In this document: one piece after another, positions 44,591 to 52,945 of the stretch | Layout of the letters: each line of letters starts with the position of its first letter | How positions within the stretch are numbered: position 1 is the first letter of the stretch | DNA from: JADCRZ01 sp041751095 | GTDB taxonomy: Bacteria > Bacteroidota > Bacteroidia > Chitinophagales > Chitinophagaceae | Assembly: GCA_041751095.1 (NCBI GenBank) | Contig: JBGSYC010000200.1 | Location: forward strand, 1-64,000 | Direction of reading: 5' to 3' | Length of the DNA: 64,000 bases | Program-made: the position numbers and the translations under genes | The notes under the pieces: model-generated | The model's input: only the letters and a program-made list of their open reading frames with translations | The model's database searches: none | What the model was told of the DNA's origin: nothing

Positions 44591-44772
44591 AATCGTTTTT
44601 TTAAGCTGTGTAATATATTGCTATAATACTATCCGGCTTACAGAATGTAATGGGATAAAATTTGAATGGTAGCACTATTGTATAACCGGTATTAAATTAA
44701 GCTTTTTTCAATTAATGTCATAGAAAAAGGAGTCCTCCGGCAGGATAAGGTACACAATCCTACACCGGCTTG

Positions 44773-45294
44773 TTAGTTTTGATCGGGTACAAATTTCGGT
44801 GGTTTTGCAGGAGGGATAACCAGGTTTGGACTAAGGTCGGGCATTGCCTTCTTTACGTCCTGAACGTTATATACGGAAGTGTCGATAAAATACCAGTTTT
44901 TCCCGCCATCTTTTGAGATGCCGATCAGGGTTGTTTCAAGCGTAAGATTTCCGAATCCAGTTTTCATTTCCGTGGTCTGGGGCAAGGTTACCTGCAAATC
45001 TTTTTTATACCGGACAATATTGCCGGGATTTCCGATAAGTATCTTTTTAATTTCAGCGCCAAATTGCCTCGCTATGGAATTAACCGTATCCATTCTTTGG
45101 AGCATTTTATCTTCCCCGCCGGCCATGGCGACAACCTGTGGGTGCATAAATTTCGTGAATGCGGGAAAGTCTTTTTTTAATAATGCTCGTGCCATATCCA
45201 TCGCCTGTATTTTAATGATACTGTTTTGATTTTGCCCGGAAGAAACCACGGCAAACAGGCCTAACGAAAAAAATAGCAGGTAAATCTTCCTCAT
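44773..45294 (-). CDS. Secreted hypothetical protein with an NTF2-like look
   Basis: The 173-residue protein has a signal peptide (IYLLFFSLGLFAVVSSGQ). The mature part, IIKIQAMDMARALLKKDFPAFTKFMHPQVVAMAGGEDKM, resembles the helical start of an NTF2/DUF4440-like cone. A Pro/Lys-rich C-terminal end follows. No function can be assigned. It is six bases downstream of the ABC permease gene and is probably in that operon. Confidence 0.6.
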   Translation of the reverse strand: MRKIYLLFFSLGLFAVVSSGQNQNSIIKIQAMDMARALLKKDFPAFTKFMHPQVVAMAGGEDKMLQRMDTVNSIARQFGAEIKKILIGNPGNIVRYKKDLQVTLPQTTEMKTGFGNLTLETTLIGISKDGGKNWYFIDTSVYNVQDVKKAMPDLSPNLVIPPAKPPKFVPDQN

Positions 45295-45300
45295 AATATT

Positions 45301-46107
45301 TTAAATGTCGCTTTTTGTAAACCGCCAGTTTAATATGATACAATATACAATAACATAAATACCTGCAATTGTTAAATAAACGGGAATCTGGTTTTCCCAG
45401 GCTGTTATCTTATCTGCATTCCGGATCATCTTCGATAGATACGGCTGCGGGAGCAGCATGTCGTTAACCTCCTGGGGCAGATAGTCAACCGACTTTATTT
45501 TATATTTATTTCTCAGAATGCCCACTGCAAATTGTTCTATGATCATATAGATAAAAAATATTCCCATGGCCAGCCCCGCTCTTTTAACGAGCATTGCGAT
45601 CAGAAAGGCTATCATGGAATACGAAAGCATTTCTGCGAAGAAAAACCCCGTAAAACGCACATTTCGAAAAACAGATACTTCAGGGGGCACTTTATTGCCA
45701 AAACGTCCAAAAGCCCACGACGTCATAAATACGACAAGCGTAATGAATATGGATAACAGCAATACCTGCAATAGTTTGACATGCAGAAACTGACTTCTGC
45801 TCCATCCGTCAATTACGTTCTGACGATGCGTTTTATAGGTAAACTCGTTTGTAGTTAAAGTGATGATGAGCACCGCGGGGATCAACAACAGCAGGCTTGA
45901 ATTCCAGCTTACTGTCTGCCATACCTCAGGAAAAGCAAACGGGCTTCCCAACAGGCTTTTCCCGTTTATTTTGGGAAAGCTGTTATCCATCACATCGTAC
46001 ACCACATAATTAAAGGCGGGAATGCTGATGATGGTGATCACGAGTAGTATCCAGAACGTCCGGTAATTTTTTACCTTGAGCCATTCGATTTTTAAAAGAT
46101 GTAACAT
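45301..46107 (-). CDS. ABC-2 type transporter permease
   Basis: The 268-residue protein has six predicted transmembrane helices. The N-terminus MLHLLKIEWLKVKNYRTFWILLVIT is a typical ABC-2 permease start. The downstream segments follow the two-plus-four layout of this group (ABC2_membrane_4-like). It pairs with the ATPase at 46236-47141. The substrate is unknown. Confidence 0.88.
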   Translation of the reverse strand: MLHLLKIEWLKVKNYRTFWILLVITIISIPAFNYVVYDVMDNSFPKINGKSLLGSPFAFPEVWQTVSWNSSLLLLIPAVLIITLTTNEFTYKTHRQNVIDGWSRSQFLHVKLLQVLLLSIFITLVVFMTSWAFGRFGNKVPPEVSVFRNVRFTGFFFAEMLSYSMIAFLIAMLVKRAGLAMGIFFIYMIIEQFAVGILRNKYKIKSVDYLPQEVNDMLLPQPYLSKMIRNADKITAWENQIPVYLTIAGIYVIVYCIILNWRFTKSDI

Positions 46108-46164
46108 GTTGCCAGATCAGAAGTTAAGATGTAAAAATTCAGGACCGAAGTGTCTATAAGCTTT

Positions 46165-46224
46165 AGCTGACAGCTGATAGCTGATAGCTGATAGCTGACA
46201 GCTGATAGCCGGTAGCTCACAGCC
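46165..46224. repeat. Heptamer tandem repeat array (AGCTGAY)
   Basis: AGCTGAC, three AGCTGAT, AGCTGAC and AGCTGAT are followed by two decayed units (AGCCGGT, AGCTCAC) and AGCC. The array ends 12 bases from the stop codon of the ABC ATPase gene, between the two genes of the operon. Confidence 0.85.
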
Positions 46225-46235
46225 CACTTAAAACT

Positions 46236-47141
46236 TCAGTTTGCCGCTTCACTGTTATCTGTAAGCTCGAAGAACTTCGTTTCGAGACTTTTCCTTTTCA
46301 GCTGAAGATGGTTTAGCACAATGCCATTCTCAAAACAAAATCTGTTTACTTTTTCGAGGTCAGCAGAACCATTTGGAAACATCATCTGGAGACGGTTTTC
46401 ATGATGTTTGATGGAGCGTAAGCCGCTTAACCCATTCATCAGCACCAGTAATTTTTCGTTGTTGTTGCTGCTTACTTCAACGATATCCTCATTTATCAGC
46501 ACGTCATCAACATGCCCTGAAGTGACAAGATTGCCCTTTTGCAGTATGGCAACATGGGTGCACACTTTTTCAACTTCATCAAGAAGGTGGCTTGCAAGGA
46601 TGATCGTTTTTCCGTCCCTGGCAAGATTCCGGATCAGTTCCCTTGTTTCGGCTATACCGACAGGGTCAAGGCCATTTGTCGGTTCGTCCAACACCAGCAC
46701 AGGCGGATTTCCAAGCAAAGCCGAAGCAAGCGCGAGGCGCTGTTTCATGCCCAGGGAGTAAGTGCTGAACCTGGAATGGCGACGTTGGTACAATTTCACT
46801 TTTTCCAGCACATCCGGGATGTCTTGTGCGCTCCTGCCTTTGATCTCTGCTGCTATCTGAAGATTTCTTTCGCCTGACAGGTAATGGTAAAAATTTGGCG
46901 TTTCCAGCAGCGTACCGATTTGCCTGCGCTGGGCAGGGTGTGCAGGCTGGTTAAACCATAAAAAGTTCCCGCTCTTAGCTTTTAAAACGTCCATAACTAT
47001 TCCAAGCAAAGTTGTTTTACCACTGCCGTTTGGGCCGAGTATGCCAAACACGGAACCTTCCGGTACTTCAAAGGAAACATTATTGAGCGCCTGGATACGC
47101 CCGTAGTGTTTTGTGATATTGTGTAAAGCGAGCACTGCCAT
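46236..47141 (-). CDS. ABC transporter ATP-binding protein
   Basis: The 301-residue ATPase has Walker A GPNGSGKTTLL near residue 36, the signature YSLGMKQRLALASALLG, Walker B PVLVLDEPTNGLDPVG, and the H loop in ILASHLLDEVEK. The C-terminal third is the DUF4162-like extension common in Bacteroidota exporters. It forms an exporter with the permease gene downstream. Confidence 0.95.
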   Translation of the reverse strand: MAVLALHNITKHYGRIQALNNVSFEVPEGSVFGILGPNGSGKTTLLGIVMDVLKAKSGNFLWFNQPAHPAQRRQIGTLLETPNFYHYLSGERNLQIAAEIKGRSAQDIPDVLEKVKLYQRRHSRFSTYSLGMKQRLALASALLGNPPVLVLDEPTNGLDPVGIAETRELIRNLARDGKTIILASHLLDEVEKVCTHVAILQKGNLVTSGHVDDVLINEDIVEVSSNNNEKLLVLMNGLSGLRSIKHHENRLQMMFPNGSADLEKVNRFCFENGIVLNHLQLKRKSLETKFFELTDNSEAAN

Positions 47142-47294
47142 TATTGTCTTTGATCTGTTTTTGTGATGTGTCCGGAGTATGTATTCCTCACGTTGTTCAA
47201 ATATCAGACTTAAATTTATTAAGCGCTACTGTTCTACTTTGTTCCTTGTCTTTTATACAGCAATAAATCTTTCCTGCATGTACCTTTTCCCGGA

Positions 47295-47668
47295 TCAGGG
47301 TTCTATACCTAATACCAAAAGCGGTACAGGTGGATTTCCCCGCCCGTGTCTCAAAACATTATATACTTCGCCTTCAAAGTATGCAACACCGGATGACATT
47401 AGCGTCTGCATCTTTTTTGTGGGCAATACTTCTATTTGTACCTGCTTTCATGCCAATTTTTCGATCTAAACCTCTCGATAAAAACACGATTTAAAGCTAT
47501 TGGGTTAAAAAGCATTTTGCCCTTCATGGTTTTTTCTTTGCTCTCTTTTGTCATTAAAACATTTGCATCAATACCTTCAATGATGCCTATTATTTCATCG
47601 TATAGGTTCTTATGATGAACAATTAAATATTCTTCACCGTTCAAATGGGAATACTTCTGTGCAATTTT
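47295..47668 (-). pseudogene. Remnant of a BglII/BstYI-type restriction endonuclease with an internal deletion
   Basis: On the minus strand, 47668 to about 47447 encodes KIAQKYSHLNGEEYLIVHHK, then LYDEIIGIIEGIDANVL and KGKMLFNPIALNRVFIERF to NWHESR. This matches the N-terminal part of BglII-family enzymes. In another frame, 47444 to TGA 47295 encodes QVQIEVLPTKKMQTLMSSG, then FEGEVYNVLRHGRGNPPVPL and LVLGIEP, the C-terminal end of the same family. Together about 127 codons remain of about 200. The missing middle would hold the catalytic core. A stop (TAA) replaces the start region at 47669-47671. The gene is dead. Confidence 0.75.
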
Positions 47669-47767
47669 TTATTAGTATGGGGATATTTATGAACCGAACC
47701 GCATTGCTACTATTTTACATTGTTGCGTCGCACTCTTGTACTGCATACCATAATTGAGCAATATCCA

Positions 47768-47929
47768 TCAGTCAATCTTTTTTTCAAAAACTTCTACTTC
47801 ATCATAATCAGGATTTGTTTGTGAAAGAAGCAGAGATTTTCTTTTCAATGCAGATTTTTCTTCAAAGAAAATTTCAGGTTCTTGAATTAAACCACGATGA
47901 ACATAAATAAGCAACCAAATTGTTTTCAT
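47768..47929 (-). CDS. Small acidic protein at the end of the methyltransferase operon
   Basis: ATG 47929 to TGA 47768 encodes 53 residues: MKTIWLLIYVHRGLIQEPEI, then FFEEKSALKRKSLLLSQTNP and DYDEVEVFEKKID. It begins three bases after the stop of the candidate nuclease gene and shares its A+T-rich composition, so it is very likely translated as the third gene of the operon. The compact strand-helix-strand pattern looks like a real small fold. I recall similar small genes beside restriction systems but cannot name a function. Confidence 0.6.
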   Translation of the reverse strand: MKTIWLLIYVHRGLIQEPEIFFEEKSALKRKSLLLSQTNPDYDEVEVFEKKID

Positions 47930-47932
47930 TTT

Positions 47933-48841
47933 TTATGATTTTGAAATTCTATTAAACCAACCATATACATCTTTATACTCAAGAAAATTACAAAGTTCTG
48001 ATAAGCCACTTGTTCTAAAAGTAGGTCTGTTTATTTGTCTTAGAAATAAAGCTCTTCTTAAATCATTTGAAACAATGCTGAATTTTGGTTTTAAATTCGG
48101 TTCAATTAAATGAAGGTCATTGAAACGAAGTAACCCTGAATAAATAGGGGTTGAATGTTCTACTTCAAACATAGCGGTAAGTTCTGTAGAACCTCTTTTT
48201 AACCACATTACATCAATCTCTCTAATAACATCTATTACTCTAAAATATCTTTCAGGTAAATCTAAACGACATTCAAATTTTTGAGCGATTTGCCAATCTA
48301 ACCTGCTTTTGTCTATTGAAGGTACCCAAATGTCATAACCTCTATGAATGCCGATAGCACCGATTAAAGTTTGGATTTGTGAGTGTGTAAAATCTGGTAT
48401 AGAAATCAACTTGCTTCTATCAATTAAACTCTCAAGATAATTCCAACCAAAAAAACTTTCAATATTAAATCTTCCTGCATTTGCGATATATAATTCCGAG
48501 CCATCAGGCTCTTGATAAATTTGTGCTTTTATCTGTCCATCTGAAGCAGGTTCTAAAACTGAAAAAACTTCTTCAAATTCGTTGTATGGAACAAATACGG
48601 GTTCAACTTGGGTATCCCACAAAAAACAAATGACTGAATTAAAACCATCAAGCTGTCTTAAATCTTCTTTTCTTATTCCATAAAAAGATTGGTTTCGACT
48701 GTGAACCTTTGAATAGCGAATATAAATTCTGCAAAGTCCATCTCCGATTTCAAATAATGATAAACTGTTTGGCAATTTAGATAACCTTCCGTATCTATTT
48801 TTTAGTTCAGTCAGGAAATTAATTTTGACTTGATTTGGCAT
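47933..48841 (-). CDS. Candidate PD-(D/E)xK-like restriction nuclease beside the methyltransferase
   Basis: The 302-residue protein lies three bases downstream of the methyltransferase stop. Near the C-terminus it has EIDVMWLKRG (D210) and MFEVEHSTPIYSGLLRFNDL (E226-V-E228). A D...E-x-E arrangement like this occurs in BamHI/BglII-type nucleases, and the EVEHST-IYSGLLR block is one I associate with nuclease-like genes beside DNA methyltransferases. The N-terminal part is unfamiliar. This is inference from context and motif; no intact REase family is firmly recognised. Confidence 0.55.
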   Translation of the reverse strand: MPNQVKINFLTELKNRYGRLSKLPNSLSLFEIGDGLCRIYIRYSKVHSRNQSFYGIRKEDLRQLDGFNSVICFLWDTQVEPVFVPYNEFEEVFSVLEPASDGQIKAQIYQEPDGSELYIANAGRFNIESFFGWNYLESLIDRSKLISIPDFTHSQIQTLIGAIGIHRGYDIWVPSIDKSRLDWQIAQKFECRLDLPERYFRVIDVIREIDVMWLKRGSTELTAMFEVEHSTPIYSGLLRFNDLHLIEPNLKPKFSIVSNDLRRALFLRQINRPTFRTSGLSELCNFLEYKDVYGWFNRISKS

Positions 48842-48844
48842 AGC

Positions 48845-49801
48845 TTAAGCAGCAATTCTATAGCTGGGTTTTGCGTTAGGGATTGAAGTGGAAAGCCCGG
48901 AACGAAGCGAAGGTTTTGTGGGTTGGCGTGAGGACTTGGAACGGAAAGCCCGACCCCTTGCGTAGCTTGGGGTAACGCCCAAATCCTGTTTCGCAATTTT
49001 ACAGTAAGCTTTATCTTTTTCAATGCCTATTGCATTGCGGTTATTTTTAATTGCAGCAATTACGGATGAACCTACACCTGCAAATGGGTCAAGTACCCAA
49101 CTCTTTTCTTCCGTCAACGCAAGCACGCAACGTTCTACAAGTTCTATAGGAAATTGACAAGGATGTTCTGTTTTTTCAGGGTGATTTGATTTTACGTTAG
49201 GAATGTCCCACATTTCTCTTTCCCAATCTTGTTCAATAATTTTCCAAATGTCACTGGGGTTTTTACCCAAAGGATTGCCTGAAACTTGCCCTTTTTTAGG
49301 TCCTTTAAAATGTCTTTTGCCCGGATATTTTGAGGGACTACGAACGTTGTTGAGATTGGAAATGTAGTCGTCTGTTTTGCTGAACCATAAAATAGTTTCG
49401 TAGCGTCCGCTAAAACGATTTGAAGCATGTAGTCCATGTCCGAAATGCCAAATAATGCGGTTGCGAAGTTTTAGTCCGTGCTTTTTAAAAATTTGATAAT
49501 AAAAAATGTCAAGTGGAAACACTTCACCTTTGTCAACATAATTGCCAACCTGCCAACATAGATTTCCCTTGTCGGTAAGTGTCCGAACCAACTCGTTAAT
49601 AATCTCTTCCTGTGTCTCTAAATATTTTTCTATGCTTGTTTTTGTTTCATACGATTTCCCGACATTATACGGAGGTGAGGTAATTATCAGGTCGAATTTA
49701 TCACTTTCATACTTTTGCAGTACCGATAAACAATCCCCTTTATGTATATGGTAATTGGTATCAGGGCTTATGTAATCAAATAATGGTTCTTTTACTTTCA
49801 T
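48845..49801 (-). CDS. Beta-class site-specific DNA methyltransferase (N4-cytosine or N6-adenine)
   Basis: The 318-residue enzyme has motif IV TSPPYN at residues 41-46 early and the SAM motif I DPFAGVGSS at 238-246 late, the order of the beta class. TSPPY favours N4-methylcytosine, as in M.BglII-type enzymes, which also fits the BglII-like remnant nearby. The natural end is probably near KIAKQDLG (residue 275). The last 43 residues (Ser/Arg/Pro-rich) are encoded by an intergenic repeat. The gene is A+T-rich compared with its flanks, suggesting transfer. Confidence 0.9.
   Translation of the reverse strand: MKVKEPLFDYISPDTNYHIHKGDCLSVLQKYESDKFDLIITSPPYNVGKSYETKTSIEKYLETQEEIINELVRTLTDKGNLCWQVGNYVDKGEVFPLDIFYYQIFKKHGLKLRNRIIWHFGHGLHASNRFSGRYETILWFSKTDDYISNLNNVRSPSKYPGKRHFKGPKKGQVSGNPLGKNPSDIWKIIEQDWEREMWDIPNVKSNHPEKTEHPCQFPIELVERCVLALTEEKSWVLDPFAGVGSSVIAAIKNNRNAIGIEKDKAYCKIAKQDLGVTPSYARGRAFRSKSSRQPTKPSLRSGLSTSIPNAKPSYRIAA
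48870..48990. repeat. Bacteroidota-type intergenic repeat inside the methyltransferase 3' end
   Basis: GGAAAGCCCG occurs at 48890-48899 and 48943-48952, within a stretch that also carries CGAAGCGAAGG, GGCGTGAGGACTTGGAA and GACCCCTTGCG. GCGTTA and TAACGC occur at the two ends as inverted copies. I recognise this as a recurrent intergenic repeat type from Bacteroidota. It is read in-frame as the C-terminus of the methyltransferase. Confidence 0.6.
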
Positions 49802-50082
49802 GCCTCGCAGTTTAGCGCTTCAAATTTAGGAAAGAATAAAGTCAAGAGTTGGAAGGTAGGGCAAAACACTGTTAAATTCAGGAAAACTCTTTTAATTTTA
49901 GGGATTAAAAGCCTTTGCTGGTATATTTTATTTCTTTAAGATAGTGGATGCTTATGATAAAATAAAAATCGCCTGTCAAAACCCAGAGGCATCAGGTAAG
50001 TTAACATCCATGGGTTCTTTATACGTTTACCGATGTACATATTTTGTGGAAAAACAAGAGGATTACCACCCTTTTCAAGCCT

Positions 50083-50090
50083 TATTTTTG
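50083..50090 (+). promoter_or_regulatory. Candidate -7 promoter element of the helicase gene
   Basis: TATTTTTG is an exact TAnnTTTG match, 90 bases before the start. The rest of the 378-base gap 49802-50179 holds no other supported gene or structure. Confidence 0.4.
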
Positions 50091-50179
50091 GCAAGTGATT
50101 ATTTAAATTTCTGAAGTGCTATTTTATTCGCAGGTATCAAACGCGTGTAATATAAACAAGAACAATTAATAAATACTCT

Positions 50180-52897
50180 ATGCTTCCGGTATTATGTTAC
50201 AACCAATTAAATTACAAGGACGTACAAAAAAATTTCGATAAGGTTTTACAACACCTTACCAAAGGAGATTTTAGAAACGCAGATGTAAGAAAGATGTCAA
50301 ATACCGGGTTTTACAGAGCAAGGCTGAATATTAAAGATCGCCTGCTGTTTAGCATTGCGTCGTATAACGAGAAGAAATATTTGCTGCTGCTGGAAGTGAT
50401 ACCAAATCACGAATATGCTAAATCGAGGTTTTTGCGTGGTGCGCAGCTACCGCCTGAAGAGGATATGCAGCCGGTTACAGACGTCAGCGAAATCAAAAAC
50501 GGTGCAATAAGAGAACTGCACTATATAAATGAAGCAGGAAACATCATCCACATCCTCAATAAGTTCCTGTCCTTTGATGAAACTCAGAACAGCATTTTTC
50601 ATCTCCATTCGCCATTGATCATTATAGGCTCAGCAGGCAGCGGTAAAACCGTGGTGGTTTTAGAAAAGCTGAAGCAGTTAGAAGGGAATGTTGCGTATAT
50701 ATCCCTGTCAACATACCTTGTTGAAAACGCACGTAAGATGTACTTTGCCAATGGATATGATAATGAGGATAATGAACCGGAATTTCTTTCATTTAAGCAA
50801 TACATTGAATCGTGGAATATTCCGGAAGGGAAAGAAATAAATTTTCGTGGCTTTGAACAATGGTTCAGCAGGCATGCGCAGCATGTAAAGCTGAATGAGC
50901 CTTACCGTGTTTATGAAGAATTTAAAGGAGTGCTTACCGGTTCGCCGGTGCATGCACCATGGCTAAGCAGGGATGAATACCTGGCACTGGGAATCAAACA
51001 ATCCATTTTTGCAGCAGATACAAGAGAGCAGGTATACAACCTTTTTACAAAGTATCTGGAGTGGATGAAAGAGAATAATTATTTCGATGTTAACATATTA
51101 TCGTATGAATACTTAAGCCTGGTAAAGCCACGGTACGATTATATTATCATAGATGAGGTGCAGGATATCACAAGTATCCAGTTAAAGTGCCTTATGCAGT
51201 CGCTTAAAAAAGCCGATCAGTTTATACTCACCGGCGACAGCAATCAAATTGTACATCCCAATTTTTTTTCGTGGTCAAAAATAAAATCTTATCTATACCA
51301 TCAAAATGCCGAAAGCAGGCAGATATGCATTCTGCAAACAAATTACCGCAATTCAAGGCAGGTCGTAAAATTATCGAACACATTATTGAAGATCAAAACG
51401 CTGCGGTTCGGCTCCATCGATAAGGAAAGCAACTACCTTATCAATACCATATCCCAGCGGCAGGGAGAAGTTACATTGATCGCCGATGATGACAAAGCAA
51501 GAGCGGAGTTAAACAGGAAAACACAGCATTCAACTCATTTTGCCGTAATCGTGGCAGACAGTCGTGTAAAAGAGGAAGCCCGCAGGCAGTTTAAAACGCC
51601 GCTTATTTTTTCTGTGCATGAAGCTAAGGGCCTCGAGTATGAAAATGTGGTTCTGCTCAATTTTATATCAGATCATTCAAACGAGTTTAAAGAGATCATT
51701 AGAGGTGTGGAGACATCGGCCTTGCAGGATGACTCTCTCCAATATTCCAGGCCTGCAGATAAAAGCGATAAGGATGCGGAAATCTATAAGTTCTATATCA
51801 ACTCACTATACGTTGCTATAACCCGGGCAGTGAAAAATATTTATTTGTTTGAAAAGCAGGTCAGTCATCCTGCCCTGGAATTATTATCCCTAAAACAATC
51901 CGGGAAGATTTTACAGGTAGCCGAGCAGCAGTCGAATAAAGAGGAATGGCTTGAGGAAGCCGGCCGCCTGGAACTGCAGGGTAAGTATGAGCAGGCCGAA
52001 CAGATAAGAGCAAAATACCTTGGTTATGAATATATAAGCCCCCAGCAGTTAGAACAGATTAAGTTGCTTGCTCTTGATCCGTCTAAAAAAGAAGGTGAAG
52101 TGAAACGGGAAAGAAAGCAATTGTTTCAATATGCACAAAGCAACTATAAAATTGAATGGATAGACCAGTTGGCCAGGTTACAGTTTCCAAGGGCAGTATT
52201 GTACATGAAAGAATTGAGGCAGGATGGAAAGGAATATGCAAAAAATTGCCGCCTGGGCCGGAGAGAAGAGGTGGGACGCGTTGTAAAAAAGTATGGGCCT
52301 GATTTCGCCCTTCCTGATAACGGTGTTACCGGCATTATGTTATCACTTCTGCACGGGCAGGATACGATTACGGATTATTTCATCAGCCAGAAAGTCAATG
52401 TAACCCGGGCGGAAAATGCCGGTTTGTTGCCGGTTGATTACCTGTTGCAGGGGTATTATAAAACAACCATTTTCCGCCACACATTTACCGCGACAAAAAC
52501 CACGTTATTAAAATACTGGTTTACCGTTAAGCCGTCCTCGCTCGTCTTTCAGGTTAACCATCAGCGTTTATCGGCCGGAGGCAGTTCGATGCCTTTTTTC
52601 CTGGTGATCTGCATGCGATGCATAGAAAAAGAATTGCCGGAAAAAGTTAAGATCAGCTTCAAAGATGAGGCTAAGCCGCAGATTACGTCAGGGGTATTCA
52701 GTATGGATGAAATAATGAAATTTATAGCATGCATGCCCGATGAGATACTGCCATTGTACCGAAGGCAACGTCAATATGTGAACGCCGTTTTAGCACTGCA
52801 CGAAGCAGACGGGAAAGACCCATCCTGTAAAAGGTTGTTCAGGCGTGTAGCAAGAGGTTGCTATATAGTAAACCCGGGTGTCATTTTTGATGCATAG
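50180..52897 (+). CDS. RelE-like domain, UvrD-type SF1 helicase and ankyrin-like region in one protein
   Basis: The 905-residue protein begins with a RelE/ParE-like domain (FYRARLNIKDRLLFSI at 44-59, LLLEVIPNHEYAKSRFL). Then comes a superfamily 1 helicase: Walker A GSAGSGKT (150-157), Walker B IIIDEVQD (322-329), motif III TGDSNQ, motif IV NYRNSRQ, motif V VHEAKGLEYENV (479-490) and motif VI YVAITRA (544-550). The C-terminal part is unusual: a charged helical region (EAGRLELQGKYEQAEQIRAK) and, near residues 715-765, ankyrin-like sequence (DNGVTGIMLSLLHGQDTITD). It lies alone, divergent from the methyltransferase operon. Its role is unknown; a toxin-like or defence function is possible. Confidence 0.75.
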   Translation: MLPVLCYNQLNYKDVQKNFDKVLQHLTKGDFRNADVRKMSNTGFYRARLNIKDRLLFSIASYNEKKYLLLLEVIPNHEYAKSRFLRGAQLPPEEDMQPVTDVSEIKNGAIRELHYINEAGNIIHILNKFLSFDETQNSIFHLHSPLIIIGSAGSGKTVVVLEKLKQLEGNVAYISLSTYLVENARKMYFANGYDNEDNEPEFLSFKQYIESWNIPEGKEINFRGFEQWFSRHAQHVKLNEPYRVYEEFKGVLTGSPVHAPWLSRDEYLALGIKQSIFAADTREQVYNLFTKYLEWMKENNYFDVNILSYEYLSLVKPRYDYIIIDEVQDITSIQLKCLMQSLKKADQFILTGDSNQIVHPNFFSWSKIKSYLYHQNAESRQICILQTNYRNSRQVVKLSNTLLKIKTLRFGSIDKESNYLINTISQRQGEVTLIADDDKARAELNRKTQHSTHFAVIVADSRVKEEARRQFKTPLIFSVHEAKGLEYENVVLLNFISDHSNEFKEIIRGVETSALQDDSLQYSRPADKSDKDAEIYKFYINSLYVAITRAVKNIYLFEKQVSHPALELLSLKQSGKILQVAEQQSNKEEWLEEAGRLELQGKYEQAEQIRAKYLGYEYISPQQLEQIKLLALDPSKKEGEVKRERKQLFQYAQSNYKIEWIDQLARLQFPRAVLYMKELRQDGKEYAKNCRLGRREEVGRVVKKYGPDFALPDNGVTGIMLSLLHGQDTITDYFISQKVNVTRAENAGLLPVDYLLQGYYKTTIFRHTFTATKTTLLKYWFTVKPSSLVFQVNHQRLSAGGSSMPFFLVICMRCIEKELPEKVKISFKDEAKPQITSGVFSMDEIMKFIACMPDEILPLYRRQRQYVNAVLALHEADGKDPSCKRLFRRVARGCYIVNPGVIFDA

Positions 52898-52945
52898 TAG
52901 GCCGGGCACCTCCCGTGAATGATGAACCGAACACGCAAGCTTACA

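Noticed and set aside
46165..46224. Possible CRISPR array
   Set aside because: The units are 7 bases with no spacers, so it is a simple tandem repeat.
47179..47469. 96-codon plus-strand frame
   Set aside because: It is antisense to the BglII-like remnant, whose minus-strand frames carry recognisable family sequence.
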